In this document: piece by piece, positions 53,108 to 60,515 of the stretch | Numbering within the stretch: the stretch's first letter is position 1 | Layout of the letters: each line of letters opens with the position of its first letter | Origin: a bacterium | GTDB taxonomy: Bacteria; Armatimonadota; Abditibacteriia; Abditibacteriales; Abditibacteriaceae | Reading direction: 5' to 3' | Length of the DNA: 64,000 nt | Assembly: GCA_004172935.1 (NCBI GenBank) | Contig: SDZD01000023.1 | Span: 1-64,000 of the forward strand | Notes under the pieces: generated by a model | What the model was told of the DNA's origin: nothing | Seen by the model: only the letters and a program-made list of their open reading frames with translations | Database searches by the model: none | Translations under genes and position numbers: made by a program

Positions 53108-53177
53108 TTTTCGGGGCATGAGGCGCCTGCCCGCATCCAGAAACGACCGAATGCGGGCGAGATGCCCACGCCCCGAA
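53108..53177 (-). other. Long stem-loop between uxaC and Gfo/Idh gene
   Basis: TTTCGGGGC (53108-53116) pairs with GCCCCGAAA (53169-53177); inner GCCCGCAT (53128-53135) pairs with ATGCGGGC (53150-53157). It ends 14 bp before the Gfo/Idh start. Could be an attenuator or mRNA stabiliser. Confidence 0.5.
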
Positions 53178-53240
53178 AGAGAATGACTTAGCAAATATTG
53201 GAGAGCTTAATTATGCCATTCTCGCTTTAATTGGAGATGA

Positions 53241-53265
53241 AAGGGCGGGCAAGCAGCCCGCCCTT
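53241..53265 (-). terminator. Terminator of uxaC
   Basis: AAGGGCGGGC / GCCCGCCCTT arms with AAGCA loop, ending in a short T-run in minus sense, 6 bp after the uxaC stop. Confidence 0.65.
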
Positions 53266-53271
53266 CGTAGA

Positions 53272-54684
53272 TTATGGGGCTGTGATTTCCAAACCAAGGT
53301 AGTCATGGACGTTTTTGTAGCAGATGTTTTTGACCATAGTGCCGACGAGTTCGAAGTCATCGGGAAGTTCGCCATTTTCCATATCGCGCCCGATGAGATT
53401 ACACAGCACGCGGCGGAAATACTCGTGGCGGGGGAAAGACATAAAGGAACGCGAATCGGTGAGCATTCCGATGAAGCGCGACAGCAGGCCATTGTTGGAA
53501 AGGGCGTTAAGTTGCCACTCCATAGCCTCTTTCTGGTCGAGGAACCACCAGCCGGAGCCGAACTGGATCTTGCCCGCGATACGACCATCTTGATAATTGC
53601 CCGCCATCGTCGCCATCGCGTAGTTATCGGCGGGGTTGAGGTTGTAAATGACGGTTTTGGGCAAGTCACCACGCGAGTCGAGAGCATCGAGGTAGCGCGC
53701 CAGATTTTGCGATTGCGGCCAGTCGCCGATGGAGTCGAAGCCAGTATCGGGACCGAGGTTTTGAAAACCGCGCGTGTTGTTGTTGCGCTGGGCGCCGATG
53801 TGAAGTTGCTTGGTCCAGCCGCGTTTAGCATCGAGTTCGCCGAAGAACAGCATCAGGAATCCGGCGAAGCGGGCGCGTTGCTCGGCTGTGGCAGCAGTTC
53901 CGAGCCGGGCGCGCTCGAATATCGCGCCCGCTTCGGCTTCGGTGGCGAAGTCGGCGAATGCCTGATTCAGTCCGTGATCGGAAAGACGGGCGCCAAAAGC
54001 ATGGAAATCAGCGTGGCGCTTTTCGAGGGCACCAAGCAAATCGTCGAGCGACTGAATCTCGCGGTTGGTGGTGGCGCCGAGTTTGGCGAGCCAGTTGTTG
54101 AAAGCTTCGGGAGTATCGACACCGAAAGCCTTATCGGGGCGAAATGTCGGATAAACGCGCACCGGGCAATTTGAGGCGGCGATGGACTCGTGGTATTCGA
54201 GCGGGTCGGCGGGGTCGTCGGTGGTGCAGAGCGCGCGCACTTTGAAGCGTTGGAGCAAACCCTGAGCGCGATACTCATGGGTGGCCAGGCGCTCGTTGGC
54301 TTGTTCCCAAATGCGAGGAGCGCTACTTTCATCCAGAAGTTCGGTGATGTCGAAGTAGCGCGCCAGTTCGAGGTGAGTCCAGTGGTAGAGCGGGTTACGC
54401 AGGGTTTGCGGGACGGTTTTGGCCCAGGCGAGGAATTTATCGCGGGGAGCGGCATCTCCAGTGCAAAGGCTCTCATCGACGCCGTTGGCGCGCATGGCCC
54501 GCCACTTGTAGTGGTCGCCTTCGAGCCAGATTTCGAAGAGGTCGGCGAATTGACGGTTGTCGGCGATGTCGCGCGGGGGGAGATGGTTGTGGTAGTCGAG
54601 AATAGGTTCCTGCGCAGCGTACTCATGGTACAGTCGGCGCGCAGCGGCACTCTGCAGCAAAAAGTCGTCATGAACGAAGGGCAT
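53272..54684 (-). CDS. uxaC: Glucuronate isomerase (uronate isomerase)
   Basis: 470 residues. UxaC motifs: PILDYHNHLPP (metal-binding His pair), FEIWLEGDHYKWRAMRANGV, RALCTTDDPADPL, VYPTFRPDKAF, LHIGAQRNNNTR, GSGWWFLDQKEAMEWQ, GMLTDSRSFMSFPRHEYFRR. It converts D-glucuronate and D-galacturonate to the ketoses fructuronate and tagaturonate, the first cytosolic step after pectin breakdown. Other pathway genes (uxaA/B, kdgK) are not in the window. A strong inverted repeat at 54740-54786 lies upstream. Confidence 0.94.
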   Translation of the reverse strand: MPFVHDDFLLQSAAARRLYHEYAAQEPILDYHNHLPPRDIADNRQFADLFEIWLEGDHYKWRAMRANGVDESLCTGDAAPRDKFLAWAKTVPQTLRNPLYHWTHLELARYFDITELLDESSAPRIWEQANERLATHEYRAQGLLQRFKVRALCTTDDPADPLEYHESIAASNCPVRVYPTFRPDKAFGVDTPEAFNNWLAKLGATTNREIQSLDDLLGALEKRHADFHAFGARLSDHGLNQAFADFATEAEAGAIFERARLGTAATAEQRARFAGFLMLFFGELDAKRGWTKQLHIGAQRNNNTRGFQNLGPDTGFDSIGDWPQSQNLARYLDALDSRGDLPKTVIYNLNPADNYAMATMAGNYQDGRIAGKIQFGSGWWFLDQKEAMEWQLNALSNNGLLSRFIGMLTDSRSFMSFPRHEYFRRVLCNLIGRDMENGELPDDFELVGTMVKNICYKNVHDYLGLEITAP

Positions 54685-54739
54685 AATTGGTATTTTAAAT
54701 CGCTAAATATCGGAGATGAGGGCTTAGTGTCGCATATAG

Positions 54740-54786
54740 AATTGAATATGGACCATAATTCAATTAATTTCGGTCCATATTCAATT
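54740..54786. promoter_or_regulatory. 15-bp inverted repeat upstream of uxaC
   Basis: Perfect arms AATTGAATATGGACC (54740-54754) and GGTCCATATTCAATT (54772-54786) with a 17-bp AT-rich centre, 56 bp before the uxaC start. It may be a paired operator site. The rest of 54685-55021 has no gene apart from a degenerate repeat at 54917-54962. Confidence 0.6.
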
Positions 54787-54916
54787 ATTTCGGGGGTTTC
54801 ATCTATCTTTCACTGGGAAAAGATGGATTTAATGGGACGAGTAGTTTGTGAATCTAACCACCGATGGATTGATGAGGATTGGTGCTTGCGCGATACAACA
54901 GGGGCGGACTGTATTT

Positions 54917-54962
54917 AAATTTTTAACCACAGAGACGCAGAGGGCTTGAGGGAAGGAAATAC
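54917..54962 (+). repeat. ACCACAGAG-type repeat
   Basis: TTTTTAACCACAGAGACGC followed by AGAGGGC. Same class as 37253-37440, in plus sense. Confidence 0.55.
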
Positions 54963-55021
54963 GATTTCAGAGTGAGGGCCACGACAGCGGTTAAAGTAGA
55001 AGAAAATTTAGAAGGCGGATG

Positions 55022-55080
55022 TTTTAGATTTGATGGAGATGGGTATATTGCTTTGCCTGACTTTATTGCTATATGGCAAT
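55022..55080 (+). promoter_or_regulatory. Promoter and operator of DUF6785-like gene
   Basis: -35 TTTTAG (55022-55027), 16-bp spacer ending GATGGG, -10 TATATT (55044-55049). The operator ATTGCTATATGGCAAT (55065-55080) has 5-bp perfect arms and is 15 bp downstream. Its core matches the sites at 59434-59461. Confidence 0.7.
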
Positions 55081-55141
55081 TTCTTATAGGGGCCGCAACG
55101 GGATTGGGGGTTGTCGTTCCAAGGATTCTGCGTTTTGCCAC

Positions 55142-57205
55142 ATGATTACTGAGCCGCGTCGGAGTGTCGATTTTCCTGAATCTGTTGCCGTGCCTATTCG
55201 GGGGCGCGATGGTGGGGTTTCATTGCGGGCGGTTTTGCTGTCGCTGGGGCTGGCGGCTTGGTTTGGGTATGTGGTGCCTGTTCTCGATTTGCAGGTTCTC
55301 AACACCAAGTTGGGAGCGGGGCATTTTCCGGTTGGGTCGATTGCGGTATTGATTTGCTTGCTGGTGGTGGTGAACCCGCTGCTGAAGTTGCTGTCGCATC
55401 GGTTCGCTTTTAGTCGCAACGAGATTCTGGTTGTTTATATCTCGACGCTGTTTTCGTGCTTGTTGCCGGGAATGGGTAGCGAGTCGTTTTTTGTGGCGCA
55501 CTCGATTGGCTCGTTTTATTATGCGAAGCCCGAAAACCAGTGGCTGGGCTTTTTGGCGCCCTATTTGAAGCCGTGGTTTAGTGCGGCACTATCGGGTGGC
55601 AATGGCTATGACGGGACGGCGCGACAGGCGGTGGAGGATTGGTATATCGGCAATGGCGGCTCGAACATGTACTGGGGGGTATGGCTGGTGCCGCTGGCGG
55701 CGTGGTCGAGTCTGGTATTGGCCTCGTATGCGATGATGGGATGCCTTTCGGTGATGCTGCGGGCGCAGTGGGGGCAATATGAGGCATTGGCGTTTCCGCT
55801 GCTGAAGTTGCCGTTAGAGTTAACACGCGATGAGGATGGGAACGGCAAACCAAGGGTGCGGGCGTTCTTTTCTGAACCGCTGCTGTGGCTGGGTTTTGGA
55901 GCAGTTTTCGCGCTCGATTTCATCAACGGGTTGAACGCTTATTTCCCAGATGTGCCGACGATTCCGCTCAGTTTCCCGTTGGGAAGCCTTTTTTCGGAGG
56001 CGCCGTGGAATCAGATGGCACCGATGGCGATGATCGTGTGGCCGATTTTCGTGGCGATTACCTTTTTGCTTTCGAGCGAGATGGCGTTTTCGCTGTGGGC
56101 GGGGCTGATGCTGTTCCAGATGCAGTATATCGCGGCCTATTATTTCGGCTATTCGTACGGGACGCTGCCTCCGGCGCTGGGGCATTCGGGCGATGGGGTG
56201 GCGCGCACTTTTACGGCGTTTCAGCAGGTCGGGGGCTATGTGGCTTATGCAGCGATTTTAGCTTGGACGGCGCGCGGACATTTGAGGCTGATTTTGCGAC
56301 GCGCGGTGGGCAAGCAAAAGCCCAGCGAATCGGAAGCGCGCGAGGCGCTGCCCTACCCGGTCGCATTCTGGGGTTTTGTGCTGTCGTTCGCGTTTCTGGT
56401 GGGATGGAGCCATCTGGCGGGATTGCGCTGGGATGTGGCTATCGCGCTGTGGAGCCTGTATCTGGTGACGGTGACGGTGCTATCGCGAGCGGTTATCGAG
56501 GGTGGCGTGATGTTCATCAATCAGGGCTGGGTACCGCTGGGGTCGCTGGCACAGTTGTTCGGGGCCGGAGTGGGGGCGTGGATGCCCGCTTCTTCCATCG
56601 TGCCGGGCACCTTTTTACAGGTGTCGTTCTTTCAGGACATGCGGGCCTTTTTGATGCCATCGTTTTTGCATGGATTGAAGCTGGCACATGACCGCGATAT
56701 TCACGCGAGAAAGCTGATGATGCTTATCGCGGCAACGGTCGTGGTTTCGATGGGGGTAGGATTGTGGGCCAAGGTTCGCATGGGTTACATCGCGGGTGGG
56801 TTGGCACTGCATCCGTGGTTTTCCATCGTGGCGGCGCAGTATCCAGCGCAAAACGCGCAAATACTGCTACATGGACTGGGCGCCGACTTGAACAACTGGT
56901 TTTGGCTGATTGTGGGCGGGCTAATGGTGGTGGGCATGAGTTCGGCGCGGGCGCGCTTCGCGTGGTTCCCGCTACATCCGATTGGCTACCTGCTGGCGCT
57001 GACAGCTCCGACACAACGCGCCTGGTTCTCGTTCTTTTTGGGATGGGCGATTAAGAGTTTGGTGACCCGTTTTGGTGGGCATGAGGCTTACAAACGCTGT
57101 GTGCCTCTGGCGCTGGGCGTGATTTTGGGTGAATCGAGCGCTTTTGTGTTTTGGCTCGTCATCGACTTTTTTACGGGACGGGCCAATCATAGCTTTTTGC
57201 CGTGA
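55142..57205 (+). CDS. Large polytopic membrane protein, DUF6785/DUF6784-like
   Basis: 687 residues from the ATG at 55142. An earlier ATG at 55073 overlaps the operator. About 14 hydrophobic segments and few charged loops. The arrangement resembles the DUF6785/6784 membrane proteins, which are distantly like OPT peptide transporters; conserved-looking parts are FSRNEILVVYISTLFSCLLPGMGSE and FINQGWVPLGSLAQLFG. Transport is inferred from topology; substrate unknown. Shares an operator class with the downstream pseudopilin at 59481, and is followed by the GH99-like secreted enzyme, with which it probably forms a unit. Confidence 0.72.
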   Translation: MITEPRRSVDFPESVAVPIRGRDGGVSLRAVLLSLGLAAWFGYVVPVLDLQVLNTKLGAGHFPVGSIAVLICLLVVVNPLLKLLSHRFAFSRNEILVVYISTLFSCLLPGMGSESFFVAHSIGSFYYAKPENQWLGFLAPYLKPWFSAALSGGNGYDGTARQAVEDWYIGNGGSNMYWGVWLVPLAAWSSLVLASYAMMGCLSVMLRAQWGQYEALAFPLLKLPLELTRDEDGNGKPRVRAFFSEPLLWLGFGAVFALDFINGLNAYFPDVPTIPLSFPLGSLFSEAPWNQMAPMAMIVWPIFVAITFLLSSEMAFSLWAGLMLFQMQYIAAYYFGYSYGTLPPALGHSGDGVARTFTAFQQVGGYVAYAAILAWTARGHLRLILRRAVGKQKPSESEAREALPYPVAFWGFVLSFAFLVGWSHLAGLRWDVAIALWSLYLVTVTVLSRAVIEGGVMFINQGWVPLGSLAQLFGAGVGAWMPASSIVPGTFLQVSFFQDMRAFLMPSFLHGLKLAHDRDIHARKLMMLIAATVVVSMGVGLWAKVRMGYIAGGLALHPWFSIVAAQYPAQNAQILLHGLGADLNNWFWLIVGGLMVVGMSSARARFAWFPLHPIGYLLALTAPTQRAWFSFFLGWAIKSLVTRFGGHEAYKRCVPLALGVILGESSAFVFWLVIDFFTGRANHSFLP

Positions 57206-57207
57206 CA

Positions 57208-57324
57208 GAGTGGTTAGTTACTAGTTTTTAGTGGTTAGTTTTGGGATATGAGGGCAGAATCTAACATCCCCTCGTTTTCGCCCCTCCTAACCTCCCCAAT
57301 GCGTGGAGAGGGACCACTCACTGA
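57208..57324 (+). repeat. Bipartite intergenic repeat, copy 2
   Basis: GAGTGGTTAGT-rich stretch from 57208 directly after the stop, then the 44-bp block 57281-57324 that is nearly identical to 25012-24969 (two differences). The longer frame of the next gene begins inside this repeat, supporting its later start. Confidence 0.7.
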
Positions 57325-57374
57325 ATTCGCAGCAACCTCTCGTATATGTGGCGGACCTCGATGTAGGATTTTTC

Positions 57375-59138
57375 ATGAAACGAACATTTATTTTTTCGGC
57401 GCTGGCTTTGGGCGCGGCTACTTTTTCGGCGCAGGCGCAACCTGGGGCGAAGCTCGATTTGAAGTCCGATACGTGGGTGGCGACTGATGGGTTGGGGCGG
57501 CAGGTGGCGCGCGCGGGCGAAGCGGGAGTGCCGGCACCGAGGGCGAATAAGACCGTGGTGATGTTCTATTACATCTGGCATGGGTTTCATGGGCCGATTG
57601 GACCGAATGACATCACTAAGATACTCGCCAAAAATCCGACGAATCCGCAGTGGGGGCCGCCGGGGTCGTTTCACTGGTGGGGCGAACCGGAGGCGGGGTA
57701 TTATCGCGCCGAAGACCCGTGGGTGATTCGGCGCAACATGTCGATGCTGGCGGATGCGGGAGTGGACGCGATTTTCTTTGATGTGACCAATGCGTTCACT
57801 TATCCCGATACGGTCAAGGCGGTTTGCGAAACGATTCGCTCGATGCGGGCGCAGGGCAATCCGGCGCCGCAGATTGGCTTCGTGGTTCATGCTCATGCGG
57901 CCAGTACGCAGAAAAAGCTGTGGGATGAGATGTATTCGAAGGGACTGTATTCCGACCTGTGGTTTCAGTGGAAGGGCAAGCCGCTTATTCTGGGTGAGCG
58001 TGACGCGAAATTCGACGATGGCAAGGAGCAGAGCGACGAGGTAAAGAACTTTTTCACGTGGCGCTATTCGTGGGCGTGGGACCCAGGTGCGGGCAAGTGG
58101 CCGTGGCTGGATACTTCGCCGCAACGCCCGAACCCCGCCCCAAATGCTCCGAACATAAACGAAGAGACGCCGGTTGCTTCGGCGTCACATCCGACTTCAC
58201 ATATAGGCAAGTCGTATCAAAACGGGGTGCAGCCAGCGATTGACCAGTACGGTCTGACGCCAGTGACGAACGAGGGGCGCTACTTCGAGCAGCAGTGGCA
58301 GGGGGCGCTTCAGCTCGACCCCGAAGCGGTTTTCGTGACGCAGTGGAACGAATGGGTGGCGCAGCGCTTTGTGGTGGATGACGCTTCTGGCCCCGGCTTT
58401 TTGGGCAATGGCACGAAAAAAGGCGACACATTTTTCGTGGACGTGTACAACGCCGAATATAATCGCGATTTGGAGCCAATGAAAGGCGGTTGGGCAGACA
58501 ACTATTACTTTCAACTGGTGTCGAACATCCGCAAATATAAAGGGGCGCGTGCTGTGGAAGCGGCTTCGGCGCCACAAACAATCAAGTTGGGCGATTTCGC
58601 GGCGTGGCGCACGGTGGGGCCGGACTACCTCGATACGCGGGGCGACGTTTTGCACCGCGACTTCAAGGGCTATGCGGGTGGTTTGCAGTACCGAAACTCG
58701 ACGGGGCGCAATGACATCGTGAGCTGCAAGGTGGCACGCGATGGGAAGAACGTATATTTTTATGCGCGCACGGCGAACGCGCTCTCGCCTTCGAGCGATG
58801 CGCGTTGGATGCAGCTGTTTGTAGACAGCGATCAGAATAACGCGACGGGGTGGAACGGCTATGATTACGCCATCAACACTCGCGTTTTGGATGGGAAACG
58901 AACGACGGTGGCAAAGTGGGATGGAACGAAATGGGCATTGGTGGGAGAGGCAAGGTTCGTTGCCAACACCAACGAACTGCATATCGAGGTGCCGCGCGCC
59001 TTACTCGGCTTTAAAGGCGCGACTACGGCACTAGATTTTCACTGGGTGGACAACGCTTCGCCCACTGACTTGAGCGATTGGATGGTATCGGGAGATAGTG
59101 CGCCAAATCGACGCTTCAAGTTTCGCTATAACAACTAA
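57375..59138 (+). CDS. Secreted GH99/GH71-like protein with CBM9/DOMON-like C-terminus
   Basis: 587 residues from the ATG at 57375. Signal peptide (MKRTFIFSALALGAATFSAQA). Residues about 55-390 form a TIM-barrel like GH99/GH71 endo-acting enzymes: VMFYYIWHGFHGP, WWGEPEAGYYRAEDPWVIRRN, GVDAIFFDVTNAFTYPD, WNEWVAQRFV. The last 180 residues (VGPDYLDTRGDVLHRDFKGYAGG, MQLFVDSDQNNATGWNGYDYAI) look like a CBM9/DOMON sugar-binding sandwich. Substrate unknown; an alpha-mannan or related glycan is possible. Follows the DUF6785-like transporter. Confidence 0.7.
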   Translation: MKRTFIFSALALGAATFSAQAQPGAKLDLKSDTWVATDGLGRQVARAGEAGVPAPRANKTVVMFYYIWHGFHGPIGPNDITKILAKNPTNPQWGPPGSFHWWGEPEAGYYRAEDPWVIRRNMSMLADAGVDAIFFDVTNAFTYPDTVKAVCETIRSMRAQGNPAPQIGFVVHAHAASTQKKLWDEMYSKGLYSDLWFQWKGKPLILGERDAKFDDGKEQSDEVKNFFTWRYSWAWDPGAGKWPWLDTSPQRPNPAPNAPNINEETPVASASHPTSHIGKSYQNGVQPAIDQYGLTPVTNEGRYFEQQWQGALQLDPEAVFVTQWNEWVAQRFVVDDASGPGFLGNGTKKGDTFFVDVYNAEYNRDLEPMKGGWADNYYFQLVSNIRKYKGARAVEAASAPQTIKLGDFAAWRTVGPDYLDTRGDVLHRDFKGYAGGLQYRNSTGRNDIVSCKVARDGKNVYFYARTANALSPSSDARWMQLFVDSDQNNATGWNGYDYAINTRVLDGKRTTVAKWDGTKWALVGEARFVANTNELHIEVPRALLGFKGATTALDFHWVDNASPTDLSDWMVSGDSAPNRRFKFRYNN

Positions 59139-59172
59139 TAATTGACCGTGTCAAAGTCAGCAGAATAGCTTG

Positions 59173-59200
59173 TTACAAAAGGCTTTTAATTGGGTAGATT
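59173..59200 (+). promoter_or_regulatory. Promoter of small transcription unit
   Basis: TTACAA (59173-59178), 16-bp spacer ending TTGGG, TAGATT (59195-59200). Same spacing as the shared class but weaker elements. Confidence 0.5.
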
Positions 59201-59230
59201 AGAATTGCTTTACGAAGCAGGGAGGTTTGC

Positions 59231-59284
59231 ATGAGTTTTCGCGTTAGTCGTGCTCCGGTTGCCTCTTTCCACCTCATTTATTGA
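59231..59284 (+). CDS. Possible 17-residue peptide
   Basis: ATG-to-TGA frame encoding MSFRVSRAPVASFHLIY, with GGGAGG ribosome site 5 nt upstream. It lies between a promoter (59173-59200) and a strong terminator (59339-59369), so the unit could make a peptide or a small RNA of about 160 nt. No similarity recognised. Confidence 0.4.
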   Translation: MSFRVSRAPVASFHLIY

Positions 59285-59338
59285 GAGTCGGGTCTTTACT
59301 CTTTGAGTTAAAAGATCGCACTGCCTCATTATTCTCCG

Positions 59339-59369
59339 CGCCTTCCCGAAAAGGGAAGGCGTTTTTTTT
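59339..59369 (+). terminator. Strong intrinsic terminator
   Basis: CGCCTTCCC / GGGAAGGCG with GAAAA loop, followed by eight T. Confidence 0.9.
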
Positions 59370-59401
59370 GCGATTTCCACTAAAAATGTAGTGAGCGGGT
59401 G

Positions 59402-59464
59402 TTATAAATAGGGAGTTTTTGGGTACATTCTTTTTGCGATATAGCAGTTGCTATATCGCAAAAA
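59402..59464 (+). promoter_or_regulatory. Promoter and 16-bp-arm operator hairpin before pseudopilin
   Basis: -35 TTATAA (59402-59407), 16-bp spacer ending TTGGG, -10 TACATT (59424-59429). Then a perfect inverted repeat, TTTTTGCGATATAGCA (59431-59446) and TGCTATATCGCAAAAA (59449-59464), around GT. Both arms carry the core TTGCTATATNGCAA seen at 55066-55079. Confidence 0.65.
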
Positions 59465-59480
59465 ACTTTAAGGTAATCCG

Positions 59481-60179
59481 ATGCCCCGTTTTTCTTTTCG
59501 CAATTTGCAGCGCTCAGCTTTTACCCTTATAGAATTATTGGTAGTTATCGCTATCATCGCGATTCTGGCGGCGATCCTGTTTCCCGTGTTCGCCAGGGCA
59601 CGCGAGAATGCCCGTCGTTCCAGTTGCCAGAGCAACGTCAAGCAAATTTTGCTGGGGACGCTGCAATATACACAGGATTACGACGAGAAATACCCCATCG
59701 CGCATTCGCCGAGTTGGTATGTGACGATTCAGCCATATTTGAAAAGCGAGCAAATTTATCGCTGCCCCAGCGATAGCGACAATAGTGCCGCACAGGGCGT
59801 GAGCTATAAAGTGAGTTATATCGGGAGTTACGACGCATTGGGCGACGCGAATCAGCCGCGCTCACTGGCCTCGTTCGAAAGCCCGGCCAACATGGTGATG
59901 TTTACTGATGGCGGCAAACAAGCCGACCCGACGACGGGCATGGTCTCGGTGAACTCGCCGGATAAAAATGGCGGGCTTCGCATTCTGGTCGATGTGAAAC
60001 ATGGCGGCACCACCTTCGATGCGGCGGCAACGGGCGATACCAACTGGATGGGGCCAAACCCGCGCCACCTCGAAACCGTGACTGTGGGCTTTGTTGATGG
60101 TCACGTCAAATCGCTGCGGCCTGAAAAGTTCTACTACCTCAACTCACCGATGATGTACCGCAATAACAAGGGCTATTGA
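59481..60179 (+). CDS. DUF1559-type pseudopilin, GH99-locus copy
   Basis: 232 residues, AAGG ribosome site 7 nt upstream. Leader [62 protein letters not shown], and late [10 protein letters not shown]. The shortest of the six copies. Its operator links it to the DUF6785-like gene at 55142. Terminator at 60198. Confidence 0.86.
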   Translation: MPRFSFRNLQRSAFTLIELLVVIAIIAILAAILFPVFARARENARRSSCQSNVKQILLGTLQYTQDYDEKYPIAHSPSWYVTIQPYLKSEQIYRCPSDSDNSAAQGVSYKVSYIGSYDALGDANQPRSLASFESPANMVMFTDGGKQADPTTGMVSVNSPDKNGGLRILVDVKHGGTTFDAAATGDTNWMGPNPRHLETVTVGFVDGHVKSLRPEKFYYLNSPMMYRNNKGY

Positions 60180-60197
60180 GCGCGAAAAAGTACGTGT

Positions 60198-60250
60198 AAG
60201 TGAAGGCGCCCAAATGGATTTTTGATCTCATTTGGGCGCCTTCACTTGTT
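60198..60250 (+). terminator. Terminator after GH99-locus pseudopilin
   Basis: 19-bp perfect arms (60198-60216, 60229-60247), moderately T-rich end. Confidence 0.8.
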
Positions 60251-60352
60251 TGATGACTGAACTTGTTCTTCACAGAAAAAGAAGCGCGGCTTTCAGGAAG
60301 GTGAAACGCTTGGCACAAAACTAGCGTCTTTGATACTATCCACTCGACATAT

Positions 60353-60410
60353 TGAGAGACGGAATCAGCGGTTTAAAGCCGTTGCTTCACTGCTCGGAAG
60401 TCCGTCTCGA
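60353..60410 (+). other. Possible structured leader before pseudopilin
   Basis: GAGACGGA (60356-60363) pairs with TCCGTCTC (60401-60408), enclosing CGGTTTAAAGCCG, another stem. TCGACAT flanks both sides. Not matched to a known RNA class. Lies about 105 bp before the next pseudopilin start. Confidence 0.4.
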
Positions 60411-60515
60411 CATGCACAGACAAATTATGGCAGTGACATGTTCACAGAATAGAAATCGAGGGAGTGTTCATTTGAATTAGCGTTAGTGCAGCATTAATTC
60501 AGGAGGTTTTCTATC

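Noticed and set aside
54190-54918. 242-codon plus frame extending from uxaC antisense into the gap
   Set aside because: Most of it is antisense to UxaC; the rest covers the uxaC operator repeat.
60300-60420. c-di-GMP (GEMM) riboswitch before a pseudopilin
   Set aside because: The GCAAA and GGGACGCAAAGCC-like core segments are missing; only a generic nested stem is present.
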